From Hyaloscypha bicolor E (Eukaryota; Ascomycota; Leotiomycetes; Helotiales; Hyaloscyphaceae): a stretch of DNA of 64,000 bases. The notes beneath the pieces were generated by a model. That model was not told the origin of the DNA, did not search any database, and was given only the letters and a program-made list of their open reading frames with translations. Below are positions 11,874 through 23,309 of this stretch, one piece after another. Numbering within the stretch: the stretch's first letter is position 1; each line of letters begins with the position of its first letter. A program made the position numbers and the translations under genes. The stretch is taken from contig NW_020194638.1 of the NCBI RefSeq assembly GCF_002865645.1, positions 1 through 64,000 of the forward strand, read 5' to 3'.

Positions 11874-14800
11874 TATTAACTAGCCTTTATATTCTAGCCT
11901 CTATATTCTGTAATATGTAATAAAACTTTATAGTCCTAAGCTTACCCTAGTTTAGCCAGAACAAGAGCTGCTATATAATTAGCCTGGATATACTCGTTCC
12001 TCTTAAGTAATACCATTTCTCTAAGCCAGAGTATATACTCAAGTTTAGTCTAGAATATCTGCCGGAAGTACTTTTATAGCCAATTACTATTACCTGCCCG
12101 TTTATATATCCCGTAATAAAGCGGTATAATTATATTAGGAAACTAATATTCTATTTCCTTATACTCTAGATCCGCTATCCGGCAAATATCCTATAGCTAA
12201 TAATAGTTCTAGTAAGCTATATATTACTAAATCTACTTTTTCTCTTCTCTCTTCTATATCTGGTATATCTTATTCTTTATATGAATCTAGTAAAACTACC
12301 AGAAGCAAGTATCTAGTATGTAATTAAATTTATGGCCAAGTATATAATAATAGAGATAACTACCTAATATAACTTTAAGGTCTCGCTTATAGCTATTAAG
12401 TACCTAATCTCGGATATAGTCTTGCTATAATATCTTATCCGGACTAGTAAATTATATTCCTCTGGTTACTACTAATTCAAATTTCAAGTCGAGAGGCCGG
12501 GCTTTGGTATAAGGCTCTCTATAGACCTGGTATATCTCTTTGCCTACTATATACTATTACTAATTTGGCCGATTATCCAAAAACTGGCTAAGAATGCTCC
12601 GGAAGCAGTATTACTAGGTCAAATATAGCTATATGGCCTCCCGATTAGAAGAGAGGGACTTATTTACTTATGGCTTTTACCCGGAATATAAGAAAATAAT
12701 AGAAAAAGCCTTCTTACTATCTCGGCCTATTTTACTAGATTCCTGAGAAAAGGCAGATACTTTACTAGGCGTATTTATATAAACTACTTATTATATATAA
12801 GAATAGTTAAACCTAATCCCGAGAGTAGATATAGTTATAATTACGAGCTAGTCTTTATTAGTAATTCACTAGGAGAGAATAGTAGCCTTTTCTTTATTAG
12901 ACCCTAATTTGGAGATATATAATAAATACTATAGAAGATTAGTAAGCTAAGCTACTTTATTTTATATATAATAGTAAATAATAATCTTATTCCAGAAATA
13001 ATTAAAGATCTCTTACTTAGGCTAGTATACTTATATTAGATTAGTAGCTCTCTTAATTAAGGGCCCGGGTCTAGCTTTAAAGCTAACTATATACTTAATA
13101 TTAGGCCGGTTAGTCGACTCTCGGATAATCCTAGGCTTTATAAGCTTATTATACTTAATAAACTCTTTTTATATTACTAGGGGAAATATAGCTATTAGCC
13201 AGACTATCTATATCCTAATCTGCCAGATATACTAGCCTAGTTAGGCTATATATAGCCGGTAGTTACTAGCTATAATAGTAAAATAACTCTTATTAATTAT
13301 AATATAGTCTAGCTTCTGCTTACTAACTAGAATATAATAGTATTTAAGAAAGCCTTAAGTATATATAGCTTTAGCTAATATAATAACTAACGAAGCTAAC
13401 TATTAGTAGTTAATAGACCAGATTAGTGGCCGGATACCTATTTCGTAAAAGCATCTTAGTATATTGCCTTATAGAGTAACTATTAGTAGAACTAGGATTA
13501 TAGTCCTAGTATCTGTAATTATAGCTTTAATTATAATAACCAAAGTCTTACCGGAGCCGGTTCCTATTACTAGAACTACCTGCTTGGCTAGCTAAGGCCC
13601 TATAATAGCAAGTACTTTATTCTACTAACCAGGGACCCGGAATTATAAGCCTAGTATATTATATAGTTTCCGAATAATAGCAAGTAAATTAGCCTCAAAA
13701 TATATACCTTTCCTATATATCTGACTATATTTGGAAGTATCTAGTATTTGTAGTAATAGTATCTCTAAAGTATCCCGTAGCCTCTTTCCCTATAGAATAT
13801 AGTTAAACCGGAAGAATATATACTAACTCTTGGATACTCGGTAATTCCGGTATAGTAAAGTATTTATAATAAGTATTATTATTTTAGTATATATATAATT
13901 AAAAGTATAATATATATAATTACTTAGTTCTGCCAGAGTAACTAGATCTAGCTCGTCCTTAATATCCTCTCCTATATCTTCCTTAAGATCAAAATTCGCC
14001 TATTCCTTAATAGAAAACTTCTCCTTTATAATTAATACTATAAACTATTACTAGTTTAATATATATAGGTGCGGTATCTTAGTATAAGTATATACTTTTA
14101 TTAGGCAGGCCAAAAGCATCCTATTAGCCTATACTATCCCGTCTAGCTTAGCCCAGAAATATAGAGAGATGAGAGTACCTAAAGTCTGTTATTAGAAGAA
14201 TAGTTACCTTAGAGGCAGGACATATATAATATACGAAAGTAATAGATCCCTAATTACCTTTAGTAAGAATTAGATATTATTCTTATATATACCGGACTAT
14301 TACTAACCCTTATAATACTGGGTATAGATTATAACTAGCTTCTCCTATATTAATAAGTAGTACTATTAAGTATTATTATACCATATTACTAATAATAACT
14401 CGGATACTTGTAATAGTAGACTGCCGGGGATATGGAATAATACTAATACTTACTCTAGGAATTCCTGAGTATATATCTCGTAAATAGCTATAGCCTTTAG
14501 ATATAAGATCATGTTCCTATCCTTACTATTAGTTAAAAACATGGCCCGGAGCTTAGTATTACCCTGGATCCGCCGGATAAAAGTAAGCTTAATACTTTCT
14601 AGAAACTCAGTATTACTAGGATAAGAGAGCTATAAGCTACTAAAATCTTCCAGATCTAGGTTATCCTTTAGCCTTTATAATTCTATTAGGATAAGGTCCT
14701 TGGCTTGGAATAGGAGCTTATTATAAAGTAAGATATGGGCTTATTAATATTCGGAAACTATTAAGTCAAAGATCTGTAATATCTGTAATTTTACCCTATA

Positions 14801-16309
14801 ATATTTCACTATCTGTTTATCTAAGAACTACCGAGCTTGGTATTTTGTAATAGTAGCTTTTCTAACCTTAAATAAGTATAGCCTCTACTATAGAATATGT
14901 CCAAACGGGGTCTTAGCTAGCTACTAGAAGAACTTCTTATAGATCTTGGTAAGAAAGACGGGGATTTAATCTTCATTATCTTACTCTTAGAAACAAGTAT
15001 AGTTAAAAAGTACTAGCTAAGTAGTCCAGATTAGAGCTAATAAATGGCTATTGAAATTCCCCGGCTCCTCCTATAATCCCCGGCCTTTCCTATAAACTTT
15101 CCTACTTAGTATAATATAGAAACTCAAGATAGGAAACTTAAATGGCATACTACTAATAGTATAGCAAATTAGAGCCAAGTAAAGTCGCTAAATAGTATAC
15201 TTGAGAGCTAGCTTAGCCTCCTCCATATCCTTAATAGCCAAGGCTTCTATAATCTCATTTATAGCTTGGATCTATAAAGTAGTTGGCTAGATAATATTCC
15301 CGGGCAGTACTTGCTCTGGCTTAGCCCGGGTAAAATAGCCGCCTTTATAATATACTATATAATAGTAGTATACTAATAACTACTTTATAGTAGTAAAGTA
15401 GGTAACTAGGGTTAATATATTCTTGAAATACCGGAACCTATCTGCTTTACCTAAAGCCCTAATATAGAATTTGTTTAGGATATTAGCCTGCTACTATATT
15501 ATTTTCCGGTCTAGCAAGGTATTACTATATAACTAGTATACGTCTCTCAAGGCAGCCTTGGCTATAACTAAAATTCGGACGAGATTAGGATCCTTAGTAT
15601 TCTTACTATCTATATTAAGCTCTTTCTTTAGTAATAGCTTATACGAGCTCCAGATCTCCTTATCCTTTAGTATAGTCAGATAATATAGAAAACCCATTAT
15701 ATTATATAGTTATAGTACCCTTTCCGACCTTGAATCTCTAATATCCTAAACTATAATTACTTGCTTCTCAAGATCATATTTTATATTCTTATAATCCTTC
15801 TCTAATTACTTAAATAGTTCCTTCTCTAGCTTAGTTAATAATATAGAGCCTCTGGCTATTTCCCTACCTTTCTCCCTATCTACTACTATAAAATAATTAA
15901 TCCGGCCCTTTATAGTAAAGTATATCTATAGCTTATACTCTTTCTATAACTAACTACTCTTATGAGACCTTGCTTCGGTCTTATGGCAAGCAGCCCAGTA
16001 TTTCTTTATCTTGGGGAGATAGCGGGTACTATAGCTATACTGCGACTATAGATAGTAGATACTATTATAGCTAACCAGGTACTTAATTATCTGGTACCTG
16101 TCTTCGGGCCGGGGCTTGTACTCTCTGAGCTCGGCTATACTCCTCAGGTTATAGCTACTAAGGAGCTATGCAGTCGCCTTGAGCTCGTCTCCCAAGAGTC
16201 GGTATAACTGCGCTTGCAGGTGCCGCTCTTGACTACGTACCCCTGGAATAACGCAGGACTTGCAGATATGGCAGATAGTAACCCTGTAAATCGGATTATA
16301 CGAGAACAT
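11874..16309 (-). pseudogene. RIP-killed zinc-finger/RecQ-type helicase (fungal repeat or telomere-linked helicase-like)
   Basis: On the minus strand the reading starts at an ATG at 16309 and opens with a Cys-x2-Cys...His pattern (CHICKSC, then QERHL), followed by RYLPKIKKYWAACHK. That is the N-terminal pattern I know from large fungal proteins named orsellinic acid/F9-cluster-like (DUF3505 type). Near 13550-13565 the same strand encodes GTGSGKT, a Walker A motif, followed by helicase-like strings (LDYIIINKS, where a functional protein has a DEAD/DEC box). Many TAG/TAA codons, mostly explainable as CAG/CAA to TAG/TAA, interrupt it, including within the first 60 codons. Such RecQ-like genes occur as dispersed or subtelomeric repeats in fungi. 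Left end uncertain; not functional here. Confidence 0.7.
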
Positions 16310-16490
16310 GACGAGTACGTGCTTCGAGACGAGGGAATACTTATTTAAAGGGGGGTGGGGAGTAGTAGGGGAGGTGCCCTTTTACCGAAATCCCTTTTAC
16401 CGGAAAGTGCATTAGTCAGCAGCGCACGCACTAATCAGTGCACTGGCATTCTCACCTTTCACCGAAAAAGGGGCCTCACATAAGAGGTAG
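16025..16490 (-). repeat. Lightly mutated copy of the helicase 5' repeat
   Basis: This is the right-hand partner of 11419-11873. It keeps much more GC and many CpA and CpG sites, so RIP largely spared it although it is duplicated. The transition from AT-rich to normal composition occurs inside the helicase relic, around 16000-16100. The repeat's right end overlaps the last exon of the neighbouring citrate synthase-like gene. Confidence 0.75.
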
Positions 16491-18037
16491 GCTCTGTGGG
16501 TCCAATATAAATATCGGTTGGGCGTATTAGTCTGATACTGCCAGCTGAATCGATAGTTAGTGGCTTGAAAAGCATGCGTTTGAAGCTGGTCTTACACATC
16601 ATGTCTTTCCAGTGTGCCAAAAAGCCCGGTAAACGCTGCAAAAATGACAGTACGGGGGAATATTCGCAGCCGAATCCCCTAATACTGTCAATAACTCATC
16701 TCAATGGTTGCATCTAGTACTCACAAGGTAGGATAGAAAAGCTGGCTGTAGTGATCCACATTTGGAAATAGCTCTCTCTTCACGAAATATTCATCGTGCT
16801 CGGTAGCCGTATGAATAGCCTCCGCAACATCATAGAAAGGAATGGAATCAGTACCCAACTCTTTCAACAACTCCAATACCGGGGCAACTCTCGGATCAAT
16901 AGTCTTGTAGGAAGCGTGACCGTATCCATAAAGTCTCACTTCCTTACGTTTCACTTTTTCTATCAACGTAGGAACATTTTCAGGAATTCCCACCTTTGCA
17001 ATAGTTCTGTATGCAGCTTCTTGCGCTCCGAAGTGTAACAACCCGCTGCAAGCAGTGAGTGCTCCAATTAAGGAAGAGATAGGATCGGTTAATGAGGAGG
17101 ACGCAACCCGCAAGGCAAATGTTGAATTTGTCATGCCGTGGTCTACAATGACCGGACCCCATCGCCTGAAGCAACATAATTTTGTGGGATTCGGTTGCGC
17201 CGTCGAGGACTCGATGTTTCCACTCATAGTGAATATGTTCTCGTAGAAAGTCCTATCCGGGGACGGCGGGGTGAATTCACAGCCTTTGCGATAGCTGATT
17301 GTAAGACCAAGAACTACTCCATACGCTGCAATTGTGCGAATGATTGCTTCGTCGACTTTTTCCAGGTTTCCGTGGAAGATGTTCTTTGCTGCCAGAGAGG
17401 GGATAGAGTCTGGTTCGGATGCTAGCCAAGCGGATAGACCGGCAATTACAATTGGCATTGGTGGTGCAGATGTACTTGGACTCTCGCAATTAGCCAAAAT
17501 ATACTAAAGAGAGAGAGACGAGTTGACTCACGGAAAGCTCTTAATGACTTTGGGAACGCTTGGAGGGATCTTTGTCATTGCAGCAGCAAGAGAATAACGT
17601 AGGACTTCTCTCTGAGAAGCGGTTGGTAGCTCTTCCCATATCATTAAGTGTAGAATGTCCTCGAAGTCTGTACCGGATAGCTCTTCGAGAGTATGACCAT
17701 GGAAGAGAAGAAAACCTCTTTCTCCGTCACTGCAAGTCAATATTAGTAAAGTCTCAGGTGAAGAAATGGATACCACTTACGCCCAGGTAATATGATTCTC
17801 GGACACAGCAGTATTGAGAAGACGTGGATCGTAGATGCGAAGGCCATTAGCCACTTTGTCCGCGCGACGAGAGTCTTCAGCAGGACATTTGATCTTCTTG
17901 AATTCTGTTGCCTCAACAGAATTTCGCCGGATTGGAATCTCGTATTCGAGTGAAGTGCGAGAATCTTTGATGTACAAAATGCCATTGGACGTGCTTGGTG
18001 CCTCTTCTGCCATAATGACAACAGCAGGCTCTCCCAT
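16459..18037 (-). CDS. Citrate synthase-like enzyme (five exons)
   Basis: The predicted 456-residue enzyme joins 17781-18037, 17532-17729, 16725-17474, 16598-16684 and 16459-16537; every junction keeps frame. Citrate synthases condense acetyl-CoA (or another acyl-CoA) with oxaloacetate. The N-terminal KDSRTSLEYEIPI and GLRIYDPRLLNTAV, then TWADGERGFLLFHG, follow the family. Likely catalytic residues are present: His299 (LHFGA), His338 (YGYGHASYKTIDPR) and Asp392 (NVDHYS). LHFGA replaces the usual LHGGA, as in divergent fungal paralogues, so the substrate may not be acetyl-CoA. I see no clear mitochondrial leader. ATG 18037 is chosen; an upstream in-frame TTG is ignored. Two introns are unusual: one is only 40 bases, one is 60 bases and free of stops. 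The last 11 codons lie in the helicase repeat. Confidence 0.85.
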
Positions 18038-18578
18038 GATGAACAAGAATGAAGCTGCGAGACTTTGCGTATGGAAGGATCAGACGAATTTTTGATTGGG
18101 ATGGCTGATAGACCCTATGTTCTGTCGTTTTGCTTCCCAACCGTTATATGATATCAGAACAGGACGTAATTTGTGCGAGATGGGAGATTATACAATACAT
18201 CTAAATATGAAGGGATCCTAGCTGCATGAGAGTCGACGGCCACTGCTGCACTGCAGGACTGAATAAGCATGTAGGGCCGTCATACATGATATTTGACACA
18301 TTGCAGGACTTGGGAGGGACGGGACGAGATGAACAACCCACCCCAAGGAGGGAAATGCAGGAAGGAGGGGCGCAGGCACAGACGGGATAACTTCAGCAAG
18401 TATTCGTGGTGTTTAGAAGTCTGTAAATGGGCTAGACATCCCGTCGCCACTTTCTAACATATTCTCGCTTTCTTAACCAATAAAGACAGTTTAAAGGGCT
18501 GGGCTATATTTTAAAGGGGGGCGTCCAAAATAGGCAATACAAACCGAGACCAACGACTGAGCCGTCTTAACCAATTGC
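18038..18578. other. Upstream region of the citrate synthase-like gene
   Basis: Ordinary-composition sequence presumably carrying the minus-strand promoter. I see no further gene. Composition drops toward the tandem array that begins at 18579. Confidence 0.4.
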
Positions 18579-18816
18579 ATTTAATATTCAAGTGTATTTA
18601 ATATTCAAGTGTATTTAATATTCAAGTGTATTTAATATTCAAGTGTATTTAATATTCAAGTGTATTTAATATTCAACTGTATTTAATATTCAAGTGTATT
18701 TAATAACCAACTGTATTTAATAATCAACTGCATTTAATAACCAACTGCATTTAATAACCAACTGCATTTAATAACCAACTGCATTTAATAACCAACTGCA
18801 TTTAATAACTAACCGC
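18579..18816. repeat. 17-bp minisatellite, 14 copies in two sequence states
   Basis: Fourteen exact-period 17-base units run from 18579 to 18816. Most of the first eight read atttaatattcaagtgt, while later ones read atttaataaccaactgc, with two or three intermediates between. The change from ..ttcaagtg. to ..accaactg. involves transversions as well as transitions, so it is not simply RIP; it looks like two variants amplified separately within one array. No coding content. Confidence 0.85.
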
Positions 18817-19565
18817 AATTTAGTAGCCTAAAGCCCTATAACCATGCTAGTGTAGTTATAAGACTTTTGGTACGACCTCAGTTTTCTTGCCGAAGCCAGA
18901 CCCCGCTGCTAGTGCTAGCAATGACTCACCGGACGAGGGGGATATCCAGTCGGTCCGATCTAAAAGCAATAAAATAGTCGTTCTTTTGTATCTATAATAA
19001 CTTTTTAACTATAACTCTAATTAATTAATACTAAGTAATGCAATTATAGAAAAAAAACCAGGCAAATACAACCTATTAATTAGATTTGTAATGCGATTTG
19101 TAATTAATTAATAATCGGGTTTTTAATATATATAATTTTTTTTACTTTTTTACTTTTTAATTATATAAAACGCGAAAATATTTTATGAAAGTTATATATA
19201 TCTAAGCAAATAGTAAATTAGACTTAGACTTACAAGGCCTTATAAGGCCCTTTAAGCTTTTATAAGCTTAATATATATAATAAAAGCTTAAATTTCAAAG
19301 AGTTATTATTAAAGAAAGTATAAATTATAAAAAATCTATAATCCTAATTACGTGTAATCTCATATATTATACGAGGTATAATTTTTTACTTATATAAAAC
19401 ACGAAATTTTTTATATAAGCTTATATAAAAATAATTATATATTTGACTCTTATAATATTAAAGGTATTAAAAATTAGAGATTAGAGAATTAATTACTATA
19501 ATATATATAATAATTCCGATTAATACGATTTATATTAGTTAGTATTTTAATAGTAATTTTTTTTT
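18817..19565. other. AT-rich degraded spacer
   Basis: A short normal-composition piece (18830-18990) leads into an AT-rich RIP-like block (about 18990-19565). No coding frame, tRNA or recognisable transposon end was found. Confidence 0.6.
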
Positions 19566-20262
19566 CTTTATTGCTTTTGGATCAGATTAATTATACCGTG
19601 CAATATTTCGGAAACAAAGTACATAATAGCCTGGGGATACAATGCACACGTTACAAAGGTAGGGGAGACTGTAAGGCTATGAGAGGTTGTCCAGGCCCCA
19701 GGTGCCCTCATCGACATGTTTCGCTTGTATTGCACTGGTGTTGTGTCGGAGTACCGGAATGATTCCGAAGGATGCCGGGTGCCAGCAATATGCAATGCGG
19801 CGATGCAGGGATGTGGGGGGATAAAGACGAAGTTCTGCGATGTTGTTTAGGAGATTACTGAACTGCTGCAACACAAACTTGCTCACAAGTAAATTATCAG
19901 CAGTTTCTACTTACGACACCGCAAGGTTTTTGTTGCCCGTAGAAACAAAGACGACTCAAAGACTTCAGTTTCTGATAGCGGTCTATTTTTTGCTGTATTC
20001 TGAGAGCAGAATGCAATGCAAGGGCTCAACGAATAGGGGTTCTCGTGTGCTTAAATAACCGGGAATAGATCTGGACACCGCACAGTAGCCGATCATCTCC
20101 CAACCCTTTTCTGTTTCACAGGGTATAAGGAAGTGACGACCGAGCAATTGTCGGCCTTCACTTTGGATACAAACTTTCGTCCAACTCTCGCTCTCATCTC
20201 AGTCTCGGATCGGATCAAACAAACACAGTCGGACCTCGAACTTATCGCACCAAGTCAAAGCC
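19566..20262. other. Intergenic region upstream of the MFS gene
   Basis: Ordinary composition with only short unconvincing frames. A tataag sequence lies about 140 bases before the MFS start and could be a TATA-like element. Nothing else is assignable. Confidence 0.4.
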
Positions 20263-21916
20263 ATGGCAAGCCCTGAGAGGGCAGCAGAGCCCGAAATAGT
20301 CACACAGTCCACAGAACCAGCACTCGAACACGAACAAAATGCTGCAGTAGAGCAAGCCAACACCCCCACAGAAATTCCTTATGAAGTTCATTCAATTTTC
20401 AGTCCAAACAACAAGAAATTCATCATCCTCACAGCCTCCACCGCGGCGTTCTTCTCTCCTCTATCGTCAAATATTTACCTGCCTGCTCTCAATTTGCTGG
20501 CTCGCGATTTACATGTCAGTGATAGCAAAATCAATTTGACGGTCACAACTTATTTAGTAAGTAATTTCTTCGATGCTTTCCTACTATCATAATACTAACA
20601 AATTGAAGATATTCCAAGCAATTTCACCCTTGATGGTAGCTGGATTTTCCGACAACTCAGGTCGACGACCAGCATATATCATCTGCTTCATTTTCTACGT
20701 CGCCGCCAATATCGGCTTAGCTCTCCAAAATAATTATGTAGCTCTTCTCATTTTAAGATGTTTCCAAAGTGCAGGAAGCAGCGGAACAGTAGCTCTTTGC
20801 CAAGGAGTAGTCGCCGACATAGCAACTTCCGCCGAAAGAGGAAAATACGTCGCATACTCTTCAGTCAGCACGATTCTCGGACCAACTCTATCACCCATCA
20901 TAGGAGGTCTCCTGAGTCAATACCTCGGATGGAAAGCCATATTCTGGTTCTTGACAATCTTCGCCGTGCCCATATTCATCCTTCTCATGCTCTTCCTTCC
21001 AGAGACATGTCATAAAGTCGTAGGCAATGGCTCTATACCACCAACTCATTTCCTCAACAAATCTGTAATGAGTTATCTCATCGAGAAGAAGCTCGCCAAA
21101 GAAGGCACACCAATCGACCGCGCCCAACAAGAAGCCTTAGCCAAAAACACGTATTGGAAATTTCCAAATCCACTCGCAACACTCGTTGTTCTCTTTAACA
21201 AAGAAGCCGCTTTCCTAATGCTATACATCGGTCTTCTCCTAGCAGTCCACTACTTAATCCTCTCCGGAATCCCATCCATCTACGCAGCAACTTACAACCT
21301 CAACGAAATCCAAATCGCGCTCGTATACATTCCCTATGGATTCGGAAGTGTAGTCTCAGCTTTCACAACCGGAAAACTGGTTGATTGGAATTATCGACGC
21401 CACGCAAAACGTCTTGATTTCCCTCTCGTACTCAATCGGAAATTGGATTTAACTGACTTTCCCATCGAGAGAGCAAGACTCGAGGTAGCTTTGCCCCTTC
21501 TCTATTTCGGTAGTGCTCTTATCATCGTTTACGGCTGGCTCTTGACTCTGAATGTCAGTTTGGCAGGCCCTCTTATTCTGCTTTTCTTTATTGGTTGGTG
21601 TATTTTTGCAATATATCAGGTGACAGCTATCCTGGTTGTGGATATATATCCTGATAATCCAGCGACAGCTACAGCAGCGAATAATTTGATTAGATGTTTG
21701 TTTAGTGCGGGGTCGACGGCGGTCTGTGTACTTATGTTGCAGGGGATTGGGAGAGGTTGGACTTATACGCTTGCGGCACTGTTGTTTGTGGCGCTGAGTC
21801 CGGTGTTGTGGGTTTTGATTAAGTTTGGACCTGGGTGGAGGAGGGTGATAAAGGAGAGTAAGGGGGGAAAAAAACTAGAGGGGATTTGGATTATACTGCG
21901 GAGCTCAGGGATTTGA
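20263..21916 (+). CDS. MFS transporter, DHA1 (drug:H+ antiporter) type
   Basis: Two exons, 20263-20556 and 20609-21916, are joined by a 52-base intron with a perfect TACTAAC branch site (20593-20599), giving 533 residues. The N-terminal tail is hydrophilic and Glu/Gln-rich, then about 12 membrane segments follow. SPLSSNIYLPAL in the first segment and GFSDNSGRRPAY (MFS motif A) between segments 2 and 3 are characteristic of the 12-segment DHA1 group that includes Qdr/Aqr-like exporters. It would act at the plasma membrane; the substrate cannot be read from the sequence. The extreme C terminus looks shifted: at the ggggggaaaaaaa run near 21860-21875 a one-base change opens a frame ending DGTIILETK, which resembles a normal hydrophilic tail. 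The membrane part is intact. Confidence 0.88.
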
Positions 21917-22083
21917 GTACGAGTCAGGACAACGATGGAACTATCATTCTTGAGACGAAGTGAATTATATAGACAATAGAATATGAGAGCATCTCGGGGC
22001 CCTTTCTTGTTCAAAGCCACCCATGCAATGATATTATTGTGGCAAAAGCATAAATATTCCAGTCTCCAGTCTCATACCAGCTC

Positions 22084-23309
22084 TCAGCAATCATGCAACA
22101 AGACTCATCTCATTATCCCTAGAAGTCTTTTTACTCCTAGCTACTCGTGCTTTTTGGTTCTTATCTCCATGTCGTCTTTGGGCAGTCTACATTCTCTGCA
22201 ACTTCTCCTTGCGCACAAGGATGTCGCTCGTCTTCAGGGAAGTGTGGGTTTGGCCCTGACTATTGTACGGGATGTCAAGGAACTTGCAATGCTGTAGCAG
22301 AGTGCGGGCAGTATGCTGCGCTAGGCAATCAGGCTTGCCTACTAAATATATGTTATTCGTACTACGGGTTAGTAATTCCGGGATTGCGGACCGAACTTGA
22401 CACCTTATATAAAGTTCTTTGCTGATTTCTTCAGCTTCTGTGGTACAACTATCGTTATAGGGAACTAGATCCTCGATACCTAGGCACCTTAATAGAGGCA
22501 CAAATTTATTCTTGCTTCCAGATTTCCTTATCCTCAAAAGCGCCCAGGGAAATGGTATTCCCCAAAAGAGAAACGTGGCGGTGGCCCTGACGACTCCGAT
22601 GACAAAACATCAGGATGTGCTACTCAACCAGCGATATTCTGCATGGATACGTGCTCAAGGGTCAGCCGGTCACTCAGCTGTTCAGCGACATGTACTGCAA
22701 CCAGCACAGGCTGCGATCTTACCGGAACCACCACGACAACAACCCAGGGCTGCAGCTCCCAACCTTGCCAAACAGCAGTTATCACTACCATTGGCGGCGA
22801 CCCTGCTTCTTCAATAACTATCTGTCCCGATTGTGAAGCAACTCCGACAGACCCAGGCTCTACCCTACCTCCGTACACACTCCCAGCTGGAAAGATCCTG
22901 TAGTGGCTCCCGATTCCACGCTATTCACAATCACGTTTGTCACAAATTATATTATCGACACCCCAAGCTTTGATGTCGACACTGCAGCCGCTTTCGCAGC
23001 CATGCAATCCATCGACTTCCAGCAACTCTCATTCTTCTCGGGTGGAATTCTTACCGTAGCCACAACAGCGACCTTCGCCGAACCAGCAGGGCCTTTGACA
23101 ATCCCGGTATCTCAAACGATACCCGACTATAGCACCACCTTCTGTTGCAACCACAACTGCAGAGCAACCTGCCGTGGTGAACCCGGGAACTCATCCATGT
23201 CAGTTATCATCAGATTGTCCGCAATCAAATTGCAATTTCGATCAAACGCCGGTATGTGCGCCGAACGGGACATGTCTTGTGGATCTAGTTCATTGAATCT
23301 TGGGCCTCC
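22084..23309 (+). pseudogene. Broken chitin-binding (CBM18) / chitinase-like gene lacking its catalytic domain
   Basis: A hevein-type chitin-binding module is visible at 22200-22350 (SPCAQGC...GKCGFGPDYC...AECGQYA). It continues after a probable intron of about 65 bases as FCGTTI near 22437. From 22577 a Gly/Asp linker (GGGPDDSDDKTSG) and a Cys/Thr-rich tail follow, ending in a Cys-patterned stretch (HPCQLSSDCPQ...APNGTCLV) with a stop near 23309. This order is that of fungal GH18 chitinases with CBM18/LysM modules, but the roughly 1 kb catalytic domain is absent. The signal-peptide region is frameshifted, and two compensating shifts occur near 22895 and 23125. It cannot make the ancestral enzyme; a short chitin-binding product is not excluded. 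Confidence 0.65.

Noticed and set aside
1..16020. CRISPR-like regular spacing in the tandem arrays
   Set aside because: The arrays are simple head-to-tail repeats without unique spacers, and the organism is a fungus.
11419..16490. Interpretation as a standard LTR retrotransposon
   Set aside because: The repeats do not show clean TG...CA ends or an obvious target duplication, and the internal sequence encodes a helicase-type protein rather than gag-pol.
16980..17425. Several open frames overlapping the citrate synthase-like gene on both strands
   Set aside because: They overlap well-supported coding exons and have no family-like sequence.
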